Of a DNA stretch of 64,000 nt, positions 52,056 to 63,986 are shown piece by piece; positions within the stretch are counted from its first letter, which is position 1; each line of letters begins with the position of its first letter. The translations under genes were made by a program, and so were the position numbers. The notes below the pieces were generated by a model, which did not search any database, was not told the DNA's origin, and saw nothing but the letters and a program-made list of their open reading frames with translations. The DNA is from Dioscorea cayenensis subsp. rotundata (Eukaryota > Streptophyta > Magnoliopsida > Dioscoreales > Dioscoreaceae). The stretch covers positions 22,332,233 through 22,396,232 of the forward strand of contig NC_052481.1 of assembly GCF_009730915.1 (NCBI RefSeq). The letters run 5' to 3'.

Positions 52056-54900
52056 TGAGTGTAGGTTGTGACATCATTCGTGAGTTAATGGCGTATAAGT
52101 GTGGGGTGCAACATCACCCGTGAGTTAATGACATATGAGTGAGGGCCGTGAGTAAATTTCTAGAACGAGTATTCGAACCCTCACCACTCCACATGGCATA
52201 TGAAAGATTTATTTTTAGTATTACTAAAAATTTGAACTAATTGACTTTGGCTAATAATAATATTTTTACAAAAATTAACATAAAAATATTTAAAAAAATT
52301 GAGAAAAAAAAAAAAGTAAAATAAAACTTGACCCCTATCTTTCTACCTCGTTAATAGAAATATATTCTGCGGGATGGCCTTATGATCAGAAATTAACTTT
52401 TAGTGTGATTGATATTGCAACAATTATAGTAACATTCATGTGGGATGGGCCCAACTGCCAAGCCTTGCAGTGTTGTGGGTTAATTGGAGATGCTCAACTA
52501 AAGAAGAAAAAGACGGAATCGAATCTAGGGAATCTAAAAGGGATCAACTCGTTGACACGTGTCCAGCCATGGCAGTGCCACCCAATGAATGCATGACATT
52601 AAATTAGGACAATGTAGACATGTGTCAGCAATCTGTCAATTGGTCCTAATGACTCAGGACAGGGTGGGTCATAACCCGAGGTTCACGTTTGGGTGCCGTT
52701 AAAAATTTCGCCTCAAAGCCTGGCTACGAGTTTTGAATTTTTTTTAGATGTATTTCAATTAAATACTATGTATTCCCATTTTAAAAAATAATTTAAGTTT
52801 TTTAATATAAATATTCAGTGAGAATGTAACAAATAATATATATATATATATATATATACTTCATGAATTAATAAGTACTTACATTTGTAATCACGTACTA
52901 TAATCTCATGTTGTCATTAATCATTTTAAAAAATTTTAATTTTTTTTGGACAAAGGCCACATACTTTATTAAGAGATTGTCAAAAAATAGATATGTATAA
53001 TGGTGCGCCAATTAAAATATTACCCATTATTCATGATATTTGTCATATAAATTTAAAAAACATAAATAATAAATATAAAAAATATTGTTACAAATTATTC
53101 ATCATGCGTTCTATTCAATATTAAAACAAATGTAACGTTCTAACTTATACTGATCATACATGTTATTTTTGATTTTTATTTTTCACATGTGAAGAAGGTT
53201 TTTAAAACTGCTCGAATACTGGGCAAAAGCGCTCTTTATAAGAATTGAATTTTTTTAAAAAAATCATAATTTCAAAAATAGAATTACTTTAGTTTTATCT
53301 TTTTAAATAATTTATATATTTATCCTTTTAATTTTTTTAAGATTTAAATAATTATAAATTATTTGAGATTATATTAATAATTAAAAAATAAACTAAAAAT
53401 AAAATTGCCCATGAAGATGTAAAGATGTAGAAAAATAAATCTTGCATGTACATTATCATTACATTTATAATTATTTGAATGTTGTGGTCATCATGAATGA
53501 TATTAATAAAACCTAATGGTACCAACTATTATATACACAGTATAGAAGAAATTACATTCAATGTTGAGCAACTCACATGAATTCTTCAATCTCTGTTATT
53601 CCCATTTTTTTTTTTTCATCCGAATCTCATACATAATTAGAAATTTATTTTGGACGAAGTGGTATGAAATGAAGAAGTGAGGAAAATACTATTTTTTTAA
53701 AAAAATAAAAAAAATAATATCACTTCTAATAATTTTAGTATTTATTTATTAAAAATAAAACAACATTAGAAATAGAGAGATGTCAAACCACTTTTCTTCA
53801 TTTCCTCCCACTTTCTCTCAAATGAGTATCTTTCCAACAATGTGAAAATAAGGATGAATGATCTCTGCGTGGATACACTGATTTTTTATTTTATTTTTTA
53901 AAATTTTTAGTTTTCTAATTAATCTACAAATTGTGAGTTCTTAATTAAGAAAGAGGCAGTTGAATCTTCTCTTCTTCTTCTTTGATGAGATGGGACCATG
54001 TGTCTCAGCATGCACAGACATGGAAACACGCACATCTCTACTTGTTTTTCTTCTTCTTTCTTTTATGATGTGATGAACCAATGTGTCTGAATACGTACAA
54101 ACAAAATATTAATACTTCACTCATATTTACTTCACTATAGAAAAGTTAAAATTTGAATACAAATTTTTAATCGAAATACGAAGATATCATAAAAGTCATC
54201 TAATCTGTTTATGGAATTAGGATATTCACTGATTTCAGTCTATTATATTTTGACACTTGTTATATATGATATTATTATTATTTTTTATTATGATTTGGGG
54301 ACACATGTCAGATTTTAATAGAGTGAAACCAAGATATACTATAGTTCCAGAACCAGACAAGATAACTTTAATATCACACAAGAGACCCCATGAATTCTGT
54401 CTGAGTTGAAATTTAAAGCTATATTTTTAATTAGTAAGACATAAACATAATGTACAGAAAATTCATAAATTCTGTCAGAGTTGAAATTCAAAACTATATT
54501 TTTAATTAGTACGACATAAACATACTGTACAAAAAATCCAAAGCATGCCAATATATTAAAAAAAAAAAGATCTTTAACAAAAGCAGTTAAATGACCCTCT
54601 ACTTCTCTACTCAATATACAAGTATATAGAAAACAACAAAATCAAAATAATTAAAATAAATTGTATAAATTAAAAACCAAAATTAATCAAGAGGTGCATA
54701 GAAAGCAATGGAACAGAAAGAGGCAAGTCTGTAAGTCGGCTTAATTACAATGCAAGTGAAAACATGTCTGCACCTTCCCAACAATACAATCATCGTCCGA
54801 CACCGAGCTGCTTCTCTTTTTTATAATAACTTATTTTTATTTTCAATAACACCCTTACAATTAATTCCAATTATATATTTAATCCCCCCCTCTGAAACAC
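52056..54900. other. Intergenic, AT-rich
   Basis: Two near-copies of a segment of about 45 bp (gtgagttaatggcgtataag / gtgagttaatgacatatgag) lie at 52079-52145, followed by a minus-strand B-box-like cgagtattcgaaccctcac, possibly a decayed SINE. A 78-bp two-copy tandem repeat lies at 54391-54540. No gene was recognised. Confidence 0.5.
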
Positions 54901-54904
54901 CACT

Positions 54905-54980
54905 ATAATCTACACTACATCTATAAAAATACTCTATAGTCCCCAATAAAGCTTTCCCGGCCACCACCTCACCATAACTC
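54905..54980 (+). promoter_or_regulatory. Probable core promoter of the PIF-like gene
   Basis: A TATA-like ctataaaaatac at about 54921 lies some 60 bp before the start codon, with a short C-rich leader between them. Confidence 0.45.
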
Positions 54981-55435
54981 ATGGATCACTACGTTCCAGA
55001 CTATGAATTGGAAGATGATGGTATTTACAACCAGCTTCCCGCTTTATCGCCCATTATCAACGGCCCGATCCTACCCTCGTTGGTTCCCAGCCGTTGATTT
55101 CATATTAAAAATCAAATTTTTTTAATTGAATGTTAATAATTTTTGATAAACTAATGTATGTAGGAATGAAGTGGACTTACTAGGATTGATATGGAGGAAA
55201 GGCAACATAGAAGAGCTGGACGAGCAGCCCCTGAAAGTCTTAATTCATGAGCTTGAGATGGAGTTATGGTTGCACTGTGAGAACAAGCGTCTTGAGGACA
55301 ATCTTGCACGGTTCGAAACAACGTGCATGGATCCGATGATGTCGGTGGTGAACTATATGGTACCATCATTGGAGCAGCCTTTGCCGATAATGGAGTTATC
55401 GAAAGAGGATCATGGGATGATTGATGATGGTGATA

Positions 55436-55470
<35 letters not shown>

Positions 55471-56887
55471 CAGATGCTAATAAGTGTTGTACGTGGGAAG
55501 GTGTATGAGAATTCTAAGGAGTTGATGGCGGTGGTCGAGGACTCTACCGATAACGTTGCACCGCCGCCGGTGGTGGTGATGGCTGCTAGTGATCAAGCTA
55601 GTTCATCCATGAGTAGAGGAAAGAAACGGAAGCCTGTGATCAGTGAAGCTCCGCCGTCTGATCCTGTTCCTGAGGTTTGCATGCATGTCTTTCAATCTCT
55701 CTCTTTATATTTTATATCATGGTTACTCTTTTGGAATTTTGGCACCTTTGACAAAATGAATTTATTATTATATATATATAGGTTGAATCAGGAGAAAAGG
55801 AGACAACCTGCAGTGTTAAAAAGGTTTGTCCTGTGATTAAATGAATTTATAAGCAATATTTTTGCAGTTTTATAATTATATGAAAACATTGATAGGTTGT
55901 TGATGATGAATCTGGAGAAAAAGAGCAAAGAAATGGCAAAACTGCACCTGGAAAAAAGACTAGAGCTGCTGCTGTTCACAATCTCTCTGAGAGAGTGTGT
56001 GCATAACATAATTATATATATTATATTAATTATGGAGAATATATATATATATATTAATTTGGTAGTTTTAATTTGTTTGGCAGAGACGCAGAGACAAGAT
56101 TAATGAAAGGATGAAAACCCTGCAAGACCTCATACCCAAATGCAACAAGGTTCTTCTCAACATCTCATGCATGCACTTTCAATTAATCCTCTGTTCTGGA
56201 AATAACATCTTATTGATTCCTTCATTAATTCTTTTTTCAGGTTGATAAAGCTTCCATGTTGGATGAGGCCATTGAATACGTTAAATCTCTTCAAAATCAA
56301 GTCAAAGTATGTGTGTGTGTTTGTGCATATATATATATATATATATATAGATCAAAAGTTTTGAAGATTAATTAGTAGTAAAATTAAAAGTGCCAAAATG
56401 TTGTAGGCCATGTCTGTGAAAATGAACAGCATGAACTCAATGAAGTATACTGCTGCACCTGGAGTTCCTTACTACACTCCAATTGGAATGAATTTAACAA
56501 TGATGATGGGGGGCTGAAATGGCTGCAACTGGGAGATATGCACAACCTATGATACACTGTGGACAAGTCTTTCCCACATCCACAAGTTCCAAGAGTTCCC
56601 CAAGTTGTTCTTAACCCCAAGTTCAATAGTTTCTCCAGTCATGCCTTCTTCATCCTCTTCCATCCCTGATCAGGGAAAAAGAACAAGCACCTGGACAACC
56701 AGATCCAGCACTCAACTTCACTTTCATCAATGCTCCCAATATGGTGCAAATCCCAAGCACTAATCCTGATCTTGAGGTTAGTTCTCTTGTTCTTTTTCTG
56801 CTTGTTTTTTTATCTATATATATATATTTATATTTATCTTTTTCTCCACAGGCTCATGTTTTTGCTGAACTAAAGTCTAGCAAATGA
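54981..56887 (+). CDS. PIF-like bHLH transcription factor, frame disturbed in exon 7
   Basis: Nuclear bHLH protein related to phytochrome-interacting factors. Exons: 54981-55078, 55164-55674, 55782-55823, 55896-55994, 56084-56149, 56241-56306, 56407-56776 and 56852-56887. The first intron uses donor gttggt, which joins PS to NEVDLLGLIWRKGN in phase. The N-terminus MDHYVPDYELEDDG and this block match PIFs. The block corresponds to the APB (phytochrome B-binding) motif but with GN in place of the usual GQ. An Asp tract from a GAT repeat lies at 55436-55471. The bHLH is complete: KKTRAAAVHNLSERRRRDKI, with His-Glu-Arg contacts suited to E/G-boxes, then the helices to LQNQVK. In exon 7 the frame as written stops at MMMGG (56514-56516). 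Four single extra bases in runs (G 56508-56513, T 56570-56572, C 56615-56618, A 56676-56680) explain the loss. Beyond them exon 7 and exon 8 read sensibly to the stop. Confidence 0.82.
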
Positions 56888-58839
56888 AGTGATGAACCTC
56901 ACTCAAGCTGGAAAGGTTTATGTTCTGTTTAATATTAATAGAGTAAGTTGTTTTCCTGCAGGCTTGTATATATGAGTCCTTCTTTTGGCTTTGTTTAATG
57001 CAATATATAATCTAATGTTATTGAACTTAATTTATCACTAAATTAATTATCACCAAAGTGAATTCTTCTTAAAATGAAATATTATAATAAGGATGTTGGG
57101 TTCCATTATTGTATTCCAGAGATGGGATGGATTTGCATGGCCCTCTGAATTCTTTGGAGTTTTTCCAGACATGAAGTTGATTGTTGTCAGTGTGGAGGGT
57201 CAAGTAAGAAAGCACTTTCTCTGATGCCAATGCTAGATTAGATGTTTGTCTCTGATTATTTAATGAGTTGTGACTATATTCATGAATGTCAATATATGGA
57301 AAGAAAGTGTGGTCCAAATTTGCACAAAGAGAATGGCAATCAAACAGGAAGAAAAGGAAAGGACAAGTGAGCATGACAACCAAGCATAAGGAAAAGGAAA
57401 TAACTCAGTTTCTATCAATAATCCCAGTTTATTTATATTGCATTGTGGCACATATATATTCATTGATATAATGCAAGCAAAGATTAATTTGCATGAAATA
57501 AATGAGAGGACATGTTTTATGAATCCATTGTTATTAAAATGTCAAGATTAATTTAATACAAAGATTATTTCATGATATAATTAAAATCATAGATGTAATT
57601 GATTTTTAAAGTGGATAAATACAAAATAAAGCACAAAGCAATTTACATGCCCACAGATAAAAATTTTCGCTTCTAAAGATAAACAGGTAATTAAAATATT
57701 AATCCAATATAAAAAAGAAAGGCACAAGAGTTATTTCATACTCTATATATTTATTATCTTACATTCTAAAGTAGGAAATTTATCATATTTCTACCACTTT
57801 TCTTCCATGCAAAGGACTTGAACATTGATAGTGAGATATTCATGCTTGGCAGGCAATGAAGTAATCTTTGCTAGCATACTTGAGACCTTGTGATTTGAGA
57901 CATTGTTTTTTTTATTTTTTTTGGAAGAGGAGTGGGGCGAACCCACTAGAGACCCCAGAGACATACACAAACTTCGATGGAACAAGTGAGAACAGGGCCG
58001 CGCTCATATGGGTGCTGGAACCCACGTGAATAAAATGTTTATTTTTGTTAAACTAACACGGAATAAACAAAAATAATAATGTTAAAAAACAGTAAAAGAT
58101 TATAGGATTTTAATTTTGTTAAACTAAAATGTTTATTTTAGTGTTTAAATAAAAAAATATTTTTTTAAAGTTTTTGACCTATGTAAAAATATTCAATCTT
58201 CTTTTTCTAATGGATCTTTTTAGTTTTTAATTAGGTTGAATTATTAATCATAAACAATTTTTTTTAATGTATAAATATGAATAAGTAGGTAACTATTTTT
58301 ATTTTTATTTTTATTTTTATGAAATTGACTACATTAAAGGGTGTGTACTGACCAGATTATTTAGTCCGTGCACTCTTAATACAGGAATCAAAATGAAAGG
58401 TTTGTGTTCAAACATTCACAATTAGTCATTGATTATCATTAATATTTTTTTAACAAATCTTGATCACGACAACTTTGAATATTTTATATTTATTTTTCCA
58501 TATGGGCCAAATAGCTTACATAGGCTATGGGTCCTTTGATTTATCTATTTTTTTATTTTTTATTTTTTAAATTAATGACTAAATTAAAAATAGTCAAGGT
58601 CCAAGGACACCTTCACCCCATCAAATTACAACTAACTCCAACTTTTTCAAGCTAATCATTCACTCCGTTTTTTTCCGGGCCCGTCCTCTCAATTTCCCAA
58701 CCACCTTTATTTATTTATTTATTTATTTATTTATTATTTATTTATTTATTTATTATTATTTATTATTTATTATTAATAAATAACAAAAGATCTCCATTTT
58801 CAAGTTTCAAGCGTCTTCTCTCCCAATCGTCGTTCCTCG
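56888..58839. other. Intergenic between the PIF-like and tetraspanin genes
   Basis: 3' flank of the bHLH gene, AT-rich DNA with a partial SINE at 57906-58030, and a TTTA/TTA microsatellite at 58706-58775. No gene was seen. Confidence 0.55.
57906..58030 (-). mobile_element. 3' fragment of a SINE, minus strand
   Basis: Read on the minus strand it matches the 3' half of the SINE at 61199-61433 (cacgtg, ttccagc, ggggtct, gtgggttcgcccc) and ends in an A-rich tail, seen as poly-T at 57906-57922. The 5' half with the promoter boxes is missing. No target duplication was found. Confidence 0.8.
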
Positions 58840-58959
58840 TTGCCCCCAAGATCCCATTCTCCTCCATTCTCCTCTTCTTCTCTCTTCCGTGAGATCGAAA
58901 GGAGAGAGAAGAACAGGATCTTGGAGTTTTTAGGAATTAGGGTTTCGATCTACCAGAGA

Positions 58960-61740
58960 GTGCGCCCTAACTTGTGCCGCAGCTGCCTCGCAGCTCTTCT
59001 CAAAATCCTGAATTTTTTCCAGGCGTTTACAGGATTCTCCATCCTTATCTATTCGTTATGGGTTTTGAATCGTTGCTTCAGGGATGGAATCGAGATTGGC
59101 TTTTGATTTCCACAAGCTCCCGGCTCCATGGTGGTGACCCTTTTAATTATTTCTTTGCTTTTGAATTTTTATTGTTCAATCTGATGTTTCTTGTGGAATT
59201 TTATTTATTTATTTTGGATTTGTATCTTTTGGGATGAAGGTTTGTGTGCGCTTTGATGGGATTTGGCGTTTTGATGTGTTTGATCGCTTTCATTGGACAT
59301 GTTGCAGCTGAAGTAATTAGTGGTTGCTGCCTCTGTTTCGTATCCTTCTTTAAATTTCGTTTTTTGTTGATGTATTGATTTTTTTAAAGATTTTTCATTT
59401 TGGTATTTCTTGTTGCATGCTATGTGGATCCTGTCAATTCAACAATCAATTTAGGAATTCAAGTATGTATTGGATGGAGATAATGGAGTTCAACATGTTA
59501 AAACTAAATTTAGACTCTTGTTTGGATTGGTGATAATTTTATTTAGTTTAATGCTAAAAATTATGCTTTTAAAAATTCTTGCTATCTTTGCAGAGTTTGT
59601 TTCACAACCATTGAGCTATTTTTATGCAAAAGGCAATACCTTTGTTATCCATGCTTCTCTATTGGTTGTGAAATTTAAGCTCGACTTAATATTGAAAGCT
59701 ACTTTAAGGTAAATCTTAAGGTTTGTCGGTTTATTTAGTGATCCATATTCCGCGGACTTTTTCTTGACCCTTGTGTTTGGCTGGGCAATTCACCTAATAA
59801 TACTGAATCAATTTTGGAAGTTGTTGTCGCCATCAACATGTTGCATGCTCTAATTCGTCGTGGTGTATCTGAACTATATTTGCAAGATCTTCAATAATAT
59901 TTTGACAAGTTGTACCTTCATTAATTTTTTTGGCTGTTCATGTTTGCAAGCACTACCTTCTTTTCAATTGTACAATTTGTATCCTTTTCTTAACTTGGCT
60001 TGACTGCAGTATGCTGCATTGGTAACCATACTTATTTTATTCGAAACTGGTTTGGTGGCTGACCTAATATACAACAAAAGATGGGAAGCGGTGAGTTTCC
60101 ATGATTTAGATTGAACTCTACTTTCTATGAAGCATATGGAGTCTTGAGGCTGTTTGTGTCATGTGCTTGCAGGACCTTCCATATGATACCACTGGAGAAT
60201 TGTCAAGACTTTCTGCATTTATTGAAGAAAATCTAGATATAGTTAAGTGGGCTGTCATGACTGTGGTTATTATTCAGGTATGCCAGATTCTGAATTCTAC
60301 GAGTTAACTGTTTGTGCTTGCTGATGATTATTAAGCACTGGTTCAAAAGCATGCAATGCATGTGGATTTTGAGAAGCCACAATTAATTTGGTTTAGATCA
60401 TGCTGACATGCAAGCAAAACCATCTTATATTCCAGAAGTTCATTATGGTTCTGTTATTTTTGCCTCACTAAAAAATTTAATGTCATTTAAAATGGTTTGG
60501 CATTTATTTTGAATTATAAGCAAAACAGATACAAATTAACAATGTCAAACACAAAATGGTTTAGCATTATAAAGTTGTGAAGTTCATTGGCTGTTAGGGT
60601 TGCTTTTTGAATTTTAACTATGACTACTTTATTAAGTGTGGTAATTGAATAAATCATTGAGCAATTTATTTGATATTTCTATTATGTTCACTGCATGGAT
60701 GTCTTCTCTTTCTGCAGTCACTTTCGCTTTTATTGGCGTTGGTTGTGAGGGTTATGATTCCAACAAGGAGAGAATACTATGATAGTGATGAAGATTTTCT
60801 TGTGCTTAGAAGACCACTGCTCAATCCACAGCCTATCCCAACATATGCTCCACACTCTGTTGAGAACCCTGGTCATCAACCAGACATGTGGAGTTCACGA
60901 ATGCGGCAGAAGGTATGCTTAAGTTTGCCCTGATGTTAAGCAGTTAAGTATTCTCAATTAAAAGTTAGCTAAATGGTCCGAGTCTTATTAGGTTTGTAGA
61001 CCATTAATTCAAAAGGCACTATCCTATCTCAAATTATAAACCAGATAGCCATATGCAATACTTGAGAGTGTAATTTTACGAATACCCATGAAAGATGCTG
61101 AGACATGCCTATCCTTTGATTGAAGAGAACCAACAATGGCCATTACTTAGGTTTGGTTTTAGTGATTACCATCCTTCTTCATAACTTGCTTACAATCTAG
61201 CCAATGACCTTCGGGTCTATTGGTACACGGGTCGCCAATAGAGCTCTCACCGAGTGGTAAGAGTTCGATTCTCGGCTGAGGGCACATTTCTGGGAGTTGT
61301 GAATAGTGATTGTGTACGGGTGGTTCCAGCGCCCACGTGAGCATGGCCCCGTCCCCACTTATTCCACCGAGGCTTGTGCATGTCCCTGGGGTCTCCAGTG
61401 GGTTCGCCCCGCTCCTTTTCCCAAAAAAAAAAAAACTTGCTTACAATCTCAAACCAACAACACACAGCAGTTGCCTCTAGTTCTTCATCAAATGATGTTT
61501 TTATACATTCAAAATGAGAAGGAAAGAACTTTATTATCTTGCATGTTTCTGTTTAATTATCAATGCAGCTAAAATTCTTGATGTGTGGTAATAGTAGCAG
61601 ATAAATTGATACTATAGAGGTGGCTGTCTGGCAAGGGAACTTGTTTAGGTATCAATATACAATTATACAACAGGTGCTGATACTTTATCCCTTTTTTTAC
61701 CTTCCCTTCCCTGCAGTATGGGTTAAGTCAAAGCAGCTAG
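58960..61740 (+). CDS. Tetraspanin, TET18/19/20-like (TOM2A-related)
   Basis: Four-helix membrane protein. Relatives organise membrane microdomains, and TOM2A supports tobamovirus replication at the vacuole. Exons: 58960-59130, 59240-59339, 60010-60090, 60173-60277, 60718-60912 and 61717-61740, about 224 residues. TM1 is [22 protein letters not shown]2 lies in [20 protein letters not shown], followed by GCCLCF, TM3 is [19 protein letters not shown], and TM4 is in [20 protein letters not shown]. Then come [14 protein letters not shown] and the end [15 protein letters not shown]. Two oddities: the family's expected initiator Met position reads GTG (58960-58962), with no in-frame ATG upstream in the open leader, and a T run at 59101-59104 is one base too long for the frame [11 protein letters not shown], so the frame as written stops early. 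The final intron holds a SINE. Confidence 0.8.
61199..61433 (+). mobile_element. tRNA-derived SINE in the last tetraspanin intron
   Basis: A perfect 16-bp target duplication aacttgcttacaatct lies at 61183-61198 and 61434-61449. B-box-like gagttcgattctc near 61260, an A-rich 3' tail (61423-61433), and a body related to the fragment at 57906-58030. Young insertion, sense orientation within the intron. Confidence 0.9.
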
Positions 61741-62568
61741 TTGGGCTCAAATTTTACTGCATGATGAGTCTTTACACAACAGATTGATGGTGAAGGTGTG
61801 TAAAATTAATGTCCATATGTTTATGCATGTAATGTTATTCATCCATTTCTTTTCATTATGTGTTGATTCTGTGCATAGTTGTGGTGAAATTTAGGCGCTT
61901 GGTATTATTTATAGTGTTGATAATTTAACTGCGATGCTATAGCATTGTATATTCCAGACTGAAAATGTGGTGGCGTTTGTACTGTTGTTAATTGCCTATT
62001 GTATTATTATACTTTCAATGCATTGTTTAACTGAAAAATATTTAACTGCAATGTATGTATATACCTAAATTAATGAGAAATAAGAAAAGCTAAGGTGCAT
62101 GTGAAATTATTTTAAATTGTTATTATTTAACTGGAAGAATCATTTTCAAATTTGTTAAGATCATATTATATATATATATATATGTTTCATCTAAAATCAC
62201 AAATAATTGGAGTTTTTTTATAATCCTAAATAAAAATTTATATTTGGTAGAATAAAAAAATTTAAAAGATTTTTTTAACAATTTAAACCTTCTAATTTTT
62301 CCCCCAAAAAGAAAAAAAAAAAATGTAATGTGCCTTCTTAAATTTCTGGTCCACTAAAAATGGCATGTGCCACACGAATTTTTTTTAAAAAATCTCATAG
62401 AACAACAATCAATCATTATCATTTTGATTGCTATGAAGCTGATGTATATCAGTATATATATTTATAAATTAGAATTTCTCTATATTGATGTAAATATGGA
62501 AAAAATAATAATTTGAGAAAACAGCCAGAATTAGATAGTGAACCTGGATGAGCTTCAAGTCATTTACA
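61741..62568. other. Tetraspanin 3' flank and GRXS12 upstream region
   Basis: AT-rich with a TA run near 62166-62182. GC content rises sharply after about 62540, towards the GRXS12 promoter. No gene was seen. Confidence 0.5.
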
Positions 62569-62582
62569 CGCTGACGTCAGCG
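62569..62582. promoter_or_regulatory. 14-bp palindrome with TGACGTCA, upstream of GRXS12
   Basis: cgctgacgtcagcg is a perfect palindrome centred on TGACGTCA, the classic binding site of TGA/CRE-type bZIP factors. It lies 180 bp before the GRXS12 start codon, where the DNA switches from AT-rich to GC-rich. Its role as a promoter element is inference from motif and position. Confidence 0.6.
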
Positions 62583-62761
62583 CCCAGTCGTCGTTCAATC
62601 GGATCTAGATTCTAGACTAGAGATCCGACTAGATCCCTGGCGGCGAGAGATCCGAAACTAACGGGCTCCGAATAAGGATACATATCTCCGCCGGACCAAC
62701 AGATCAACCCCAGTGCGTCACCATCATCGACATTAGAGAATAGAGCTCTCGTTGAGAAACA

Positions 62762-63986
62762 ATGGCGGAGAGCTGCAGCCTTGTTCGCTTCCGCGCTGCC
62801 CTCTGCCCTGCCTTCAAGCCCTCTCCGTTCGATCCTCTCCTTTCTCCGATCGCCTCTTTCTCCCTTCCTTCTTTGCTTCCCTCCTCGCCTCCCTCGCTTC
62901 GGTATCAGCGTCGGAGAGGGAGGAGAGATGGATCTCTGGTTGTTCGTTCGATGTCCTCTTCGTCGGCTTCTTTTGGCTCGCGGTTGGAGGAATCCGTGAG
63001 GAAGACGGTCTCCGAGAACCCCGTCGTCATCTATTCCAAGACCTGGTGTTCGTGAGTCCTGATCGATCTCTTTCTCTGTCTACGATTCTATTGTGTAGTT
63101 CTTTGGTTGGTGCCGTGGTGTGATCCGCTTGGAAATGCAGGTATTCGATGGAGGTGAAGTCGCGGTTGAAGCGTCTTGGAGTGCAGCCTCTCGTCATCGA
63201 GTTGGATCGGCTTGGTTAGCATTGATTTCCACTCAATTTTGATTTTGGGTTATTGGCATTGATCATGTTGTTCATCGAGAGGAATTTATGCTGTTTTTTT
63301 AATTGGTTTCTGAATTGAGGGAATGCATTGATAGATTGGATGGTTTTGTTTCAGGACCCCAAGGTCCACAGCTGCAGAAGATGTTGGAGCGGATCACGGG
63401 ACAGTTCACTGTTCCTAATGTTTTTATTGGTATGAATTTCCTAGTTTTATATTGAATTGGATCTCTTTATAGCTTGAGTTTCCAATGCTTGCTAGAAGTC
63501 CTTGGATGATCTGTTTCTTGCATCTGTAATGATACAACACCACCACACCACCATATACTTTTGTATTTGATGAAGTTTAACATTGAAAATGGAAGAATAA
63601 GTGATTGTTTAAGCAACTTTTTCAGTCTTTTTAATAGACTTGCGATATTTCTTTTCCCTAACTATTGCTTTAGTTACCCACACTAAGAATCAAATCAATG
63701 CATTTTTAGATTCTACACGCTGTGAATGCATGAGGATTTGAGTTACGGTGCTTATGTCCTCTTCACAAATTGTGTGGAATTGTATTTGTTTCAATGTGTA
63801 GCCATTAATCTGATTCTGCTTCAAATAAGGACTTGGTATCTGGATAGCTGATTGACATTATGTTTGGCATTCAACATGTAAACTTCCCTTGTCCTTATTA
63901 ATCTAGCTGTATTGAGGTGTCACTTTCTTTCAACTAACTATTTATGCTTTGTTGAACAGGAGGCAAGCATATTGGTGGCTGCTCAG
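62762..63986 (+). CDS. GRXS12: Chloroplast monothiol glutaredoxin S12, 3' end missing
   Basis: Plastid class I glutaredoxin that reduces glutathionylated proteins with glutathione. Exons in the window: 62762-63051, 63141-63214, 63355-63429 and 63960-63986. The N-terminus is a Ser/Pro/Arg-rich transit peptide of about 60 residues. The thioredoxin fold starts with [20 protein letters not shown]. The active site WCSYS spans the first intron (TC|G completes the Ser), which separates GRXS12 from GRXC5 (WCSYC). Then come [10 protein letters not shown], the cis-Pro motif TVPNVFIG, and GGKHIGGCS, the glutathione-binding part. About 25 C-terminal residues lie beyond the window edge. The start at 62762 follows from the transit-peptide fit. 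The longer overlapping frame at 62752 is a shadow. Confidence 0.93.

Noticed and set aside
52056-52205. Second Stowaway or SINE copy next to the MITE at 51776
   Set aside because: A B-box-like motif and a short duplication are visible, but there are no ends, tail or target duplication.
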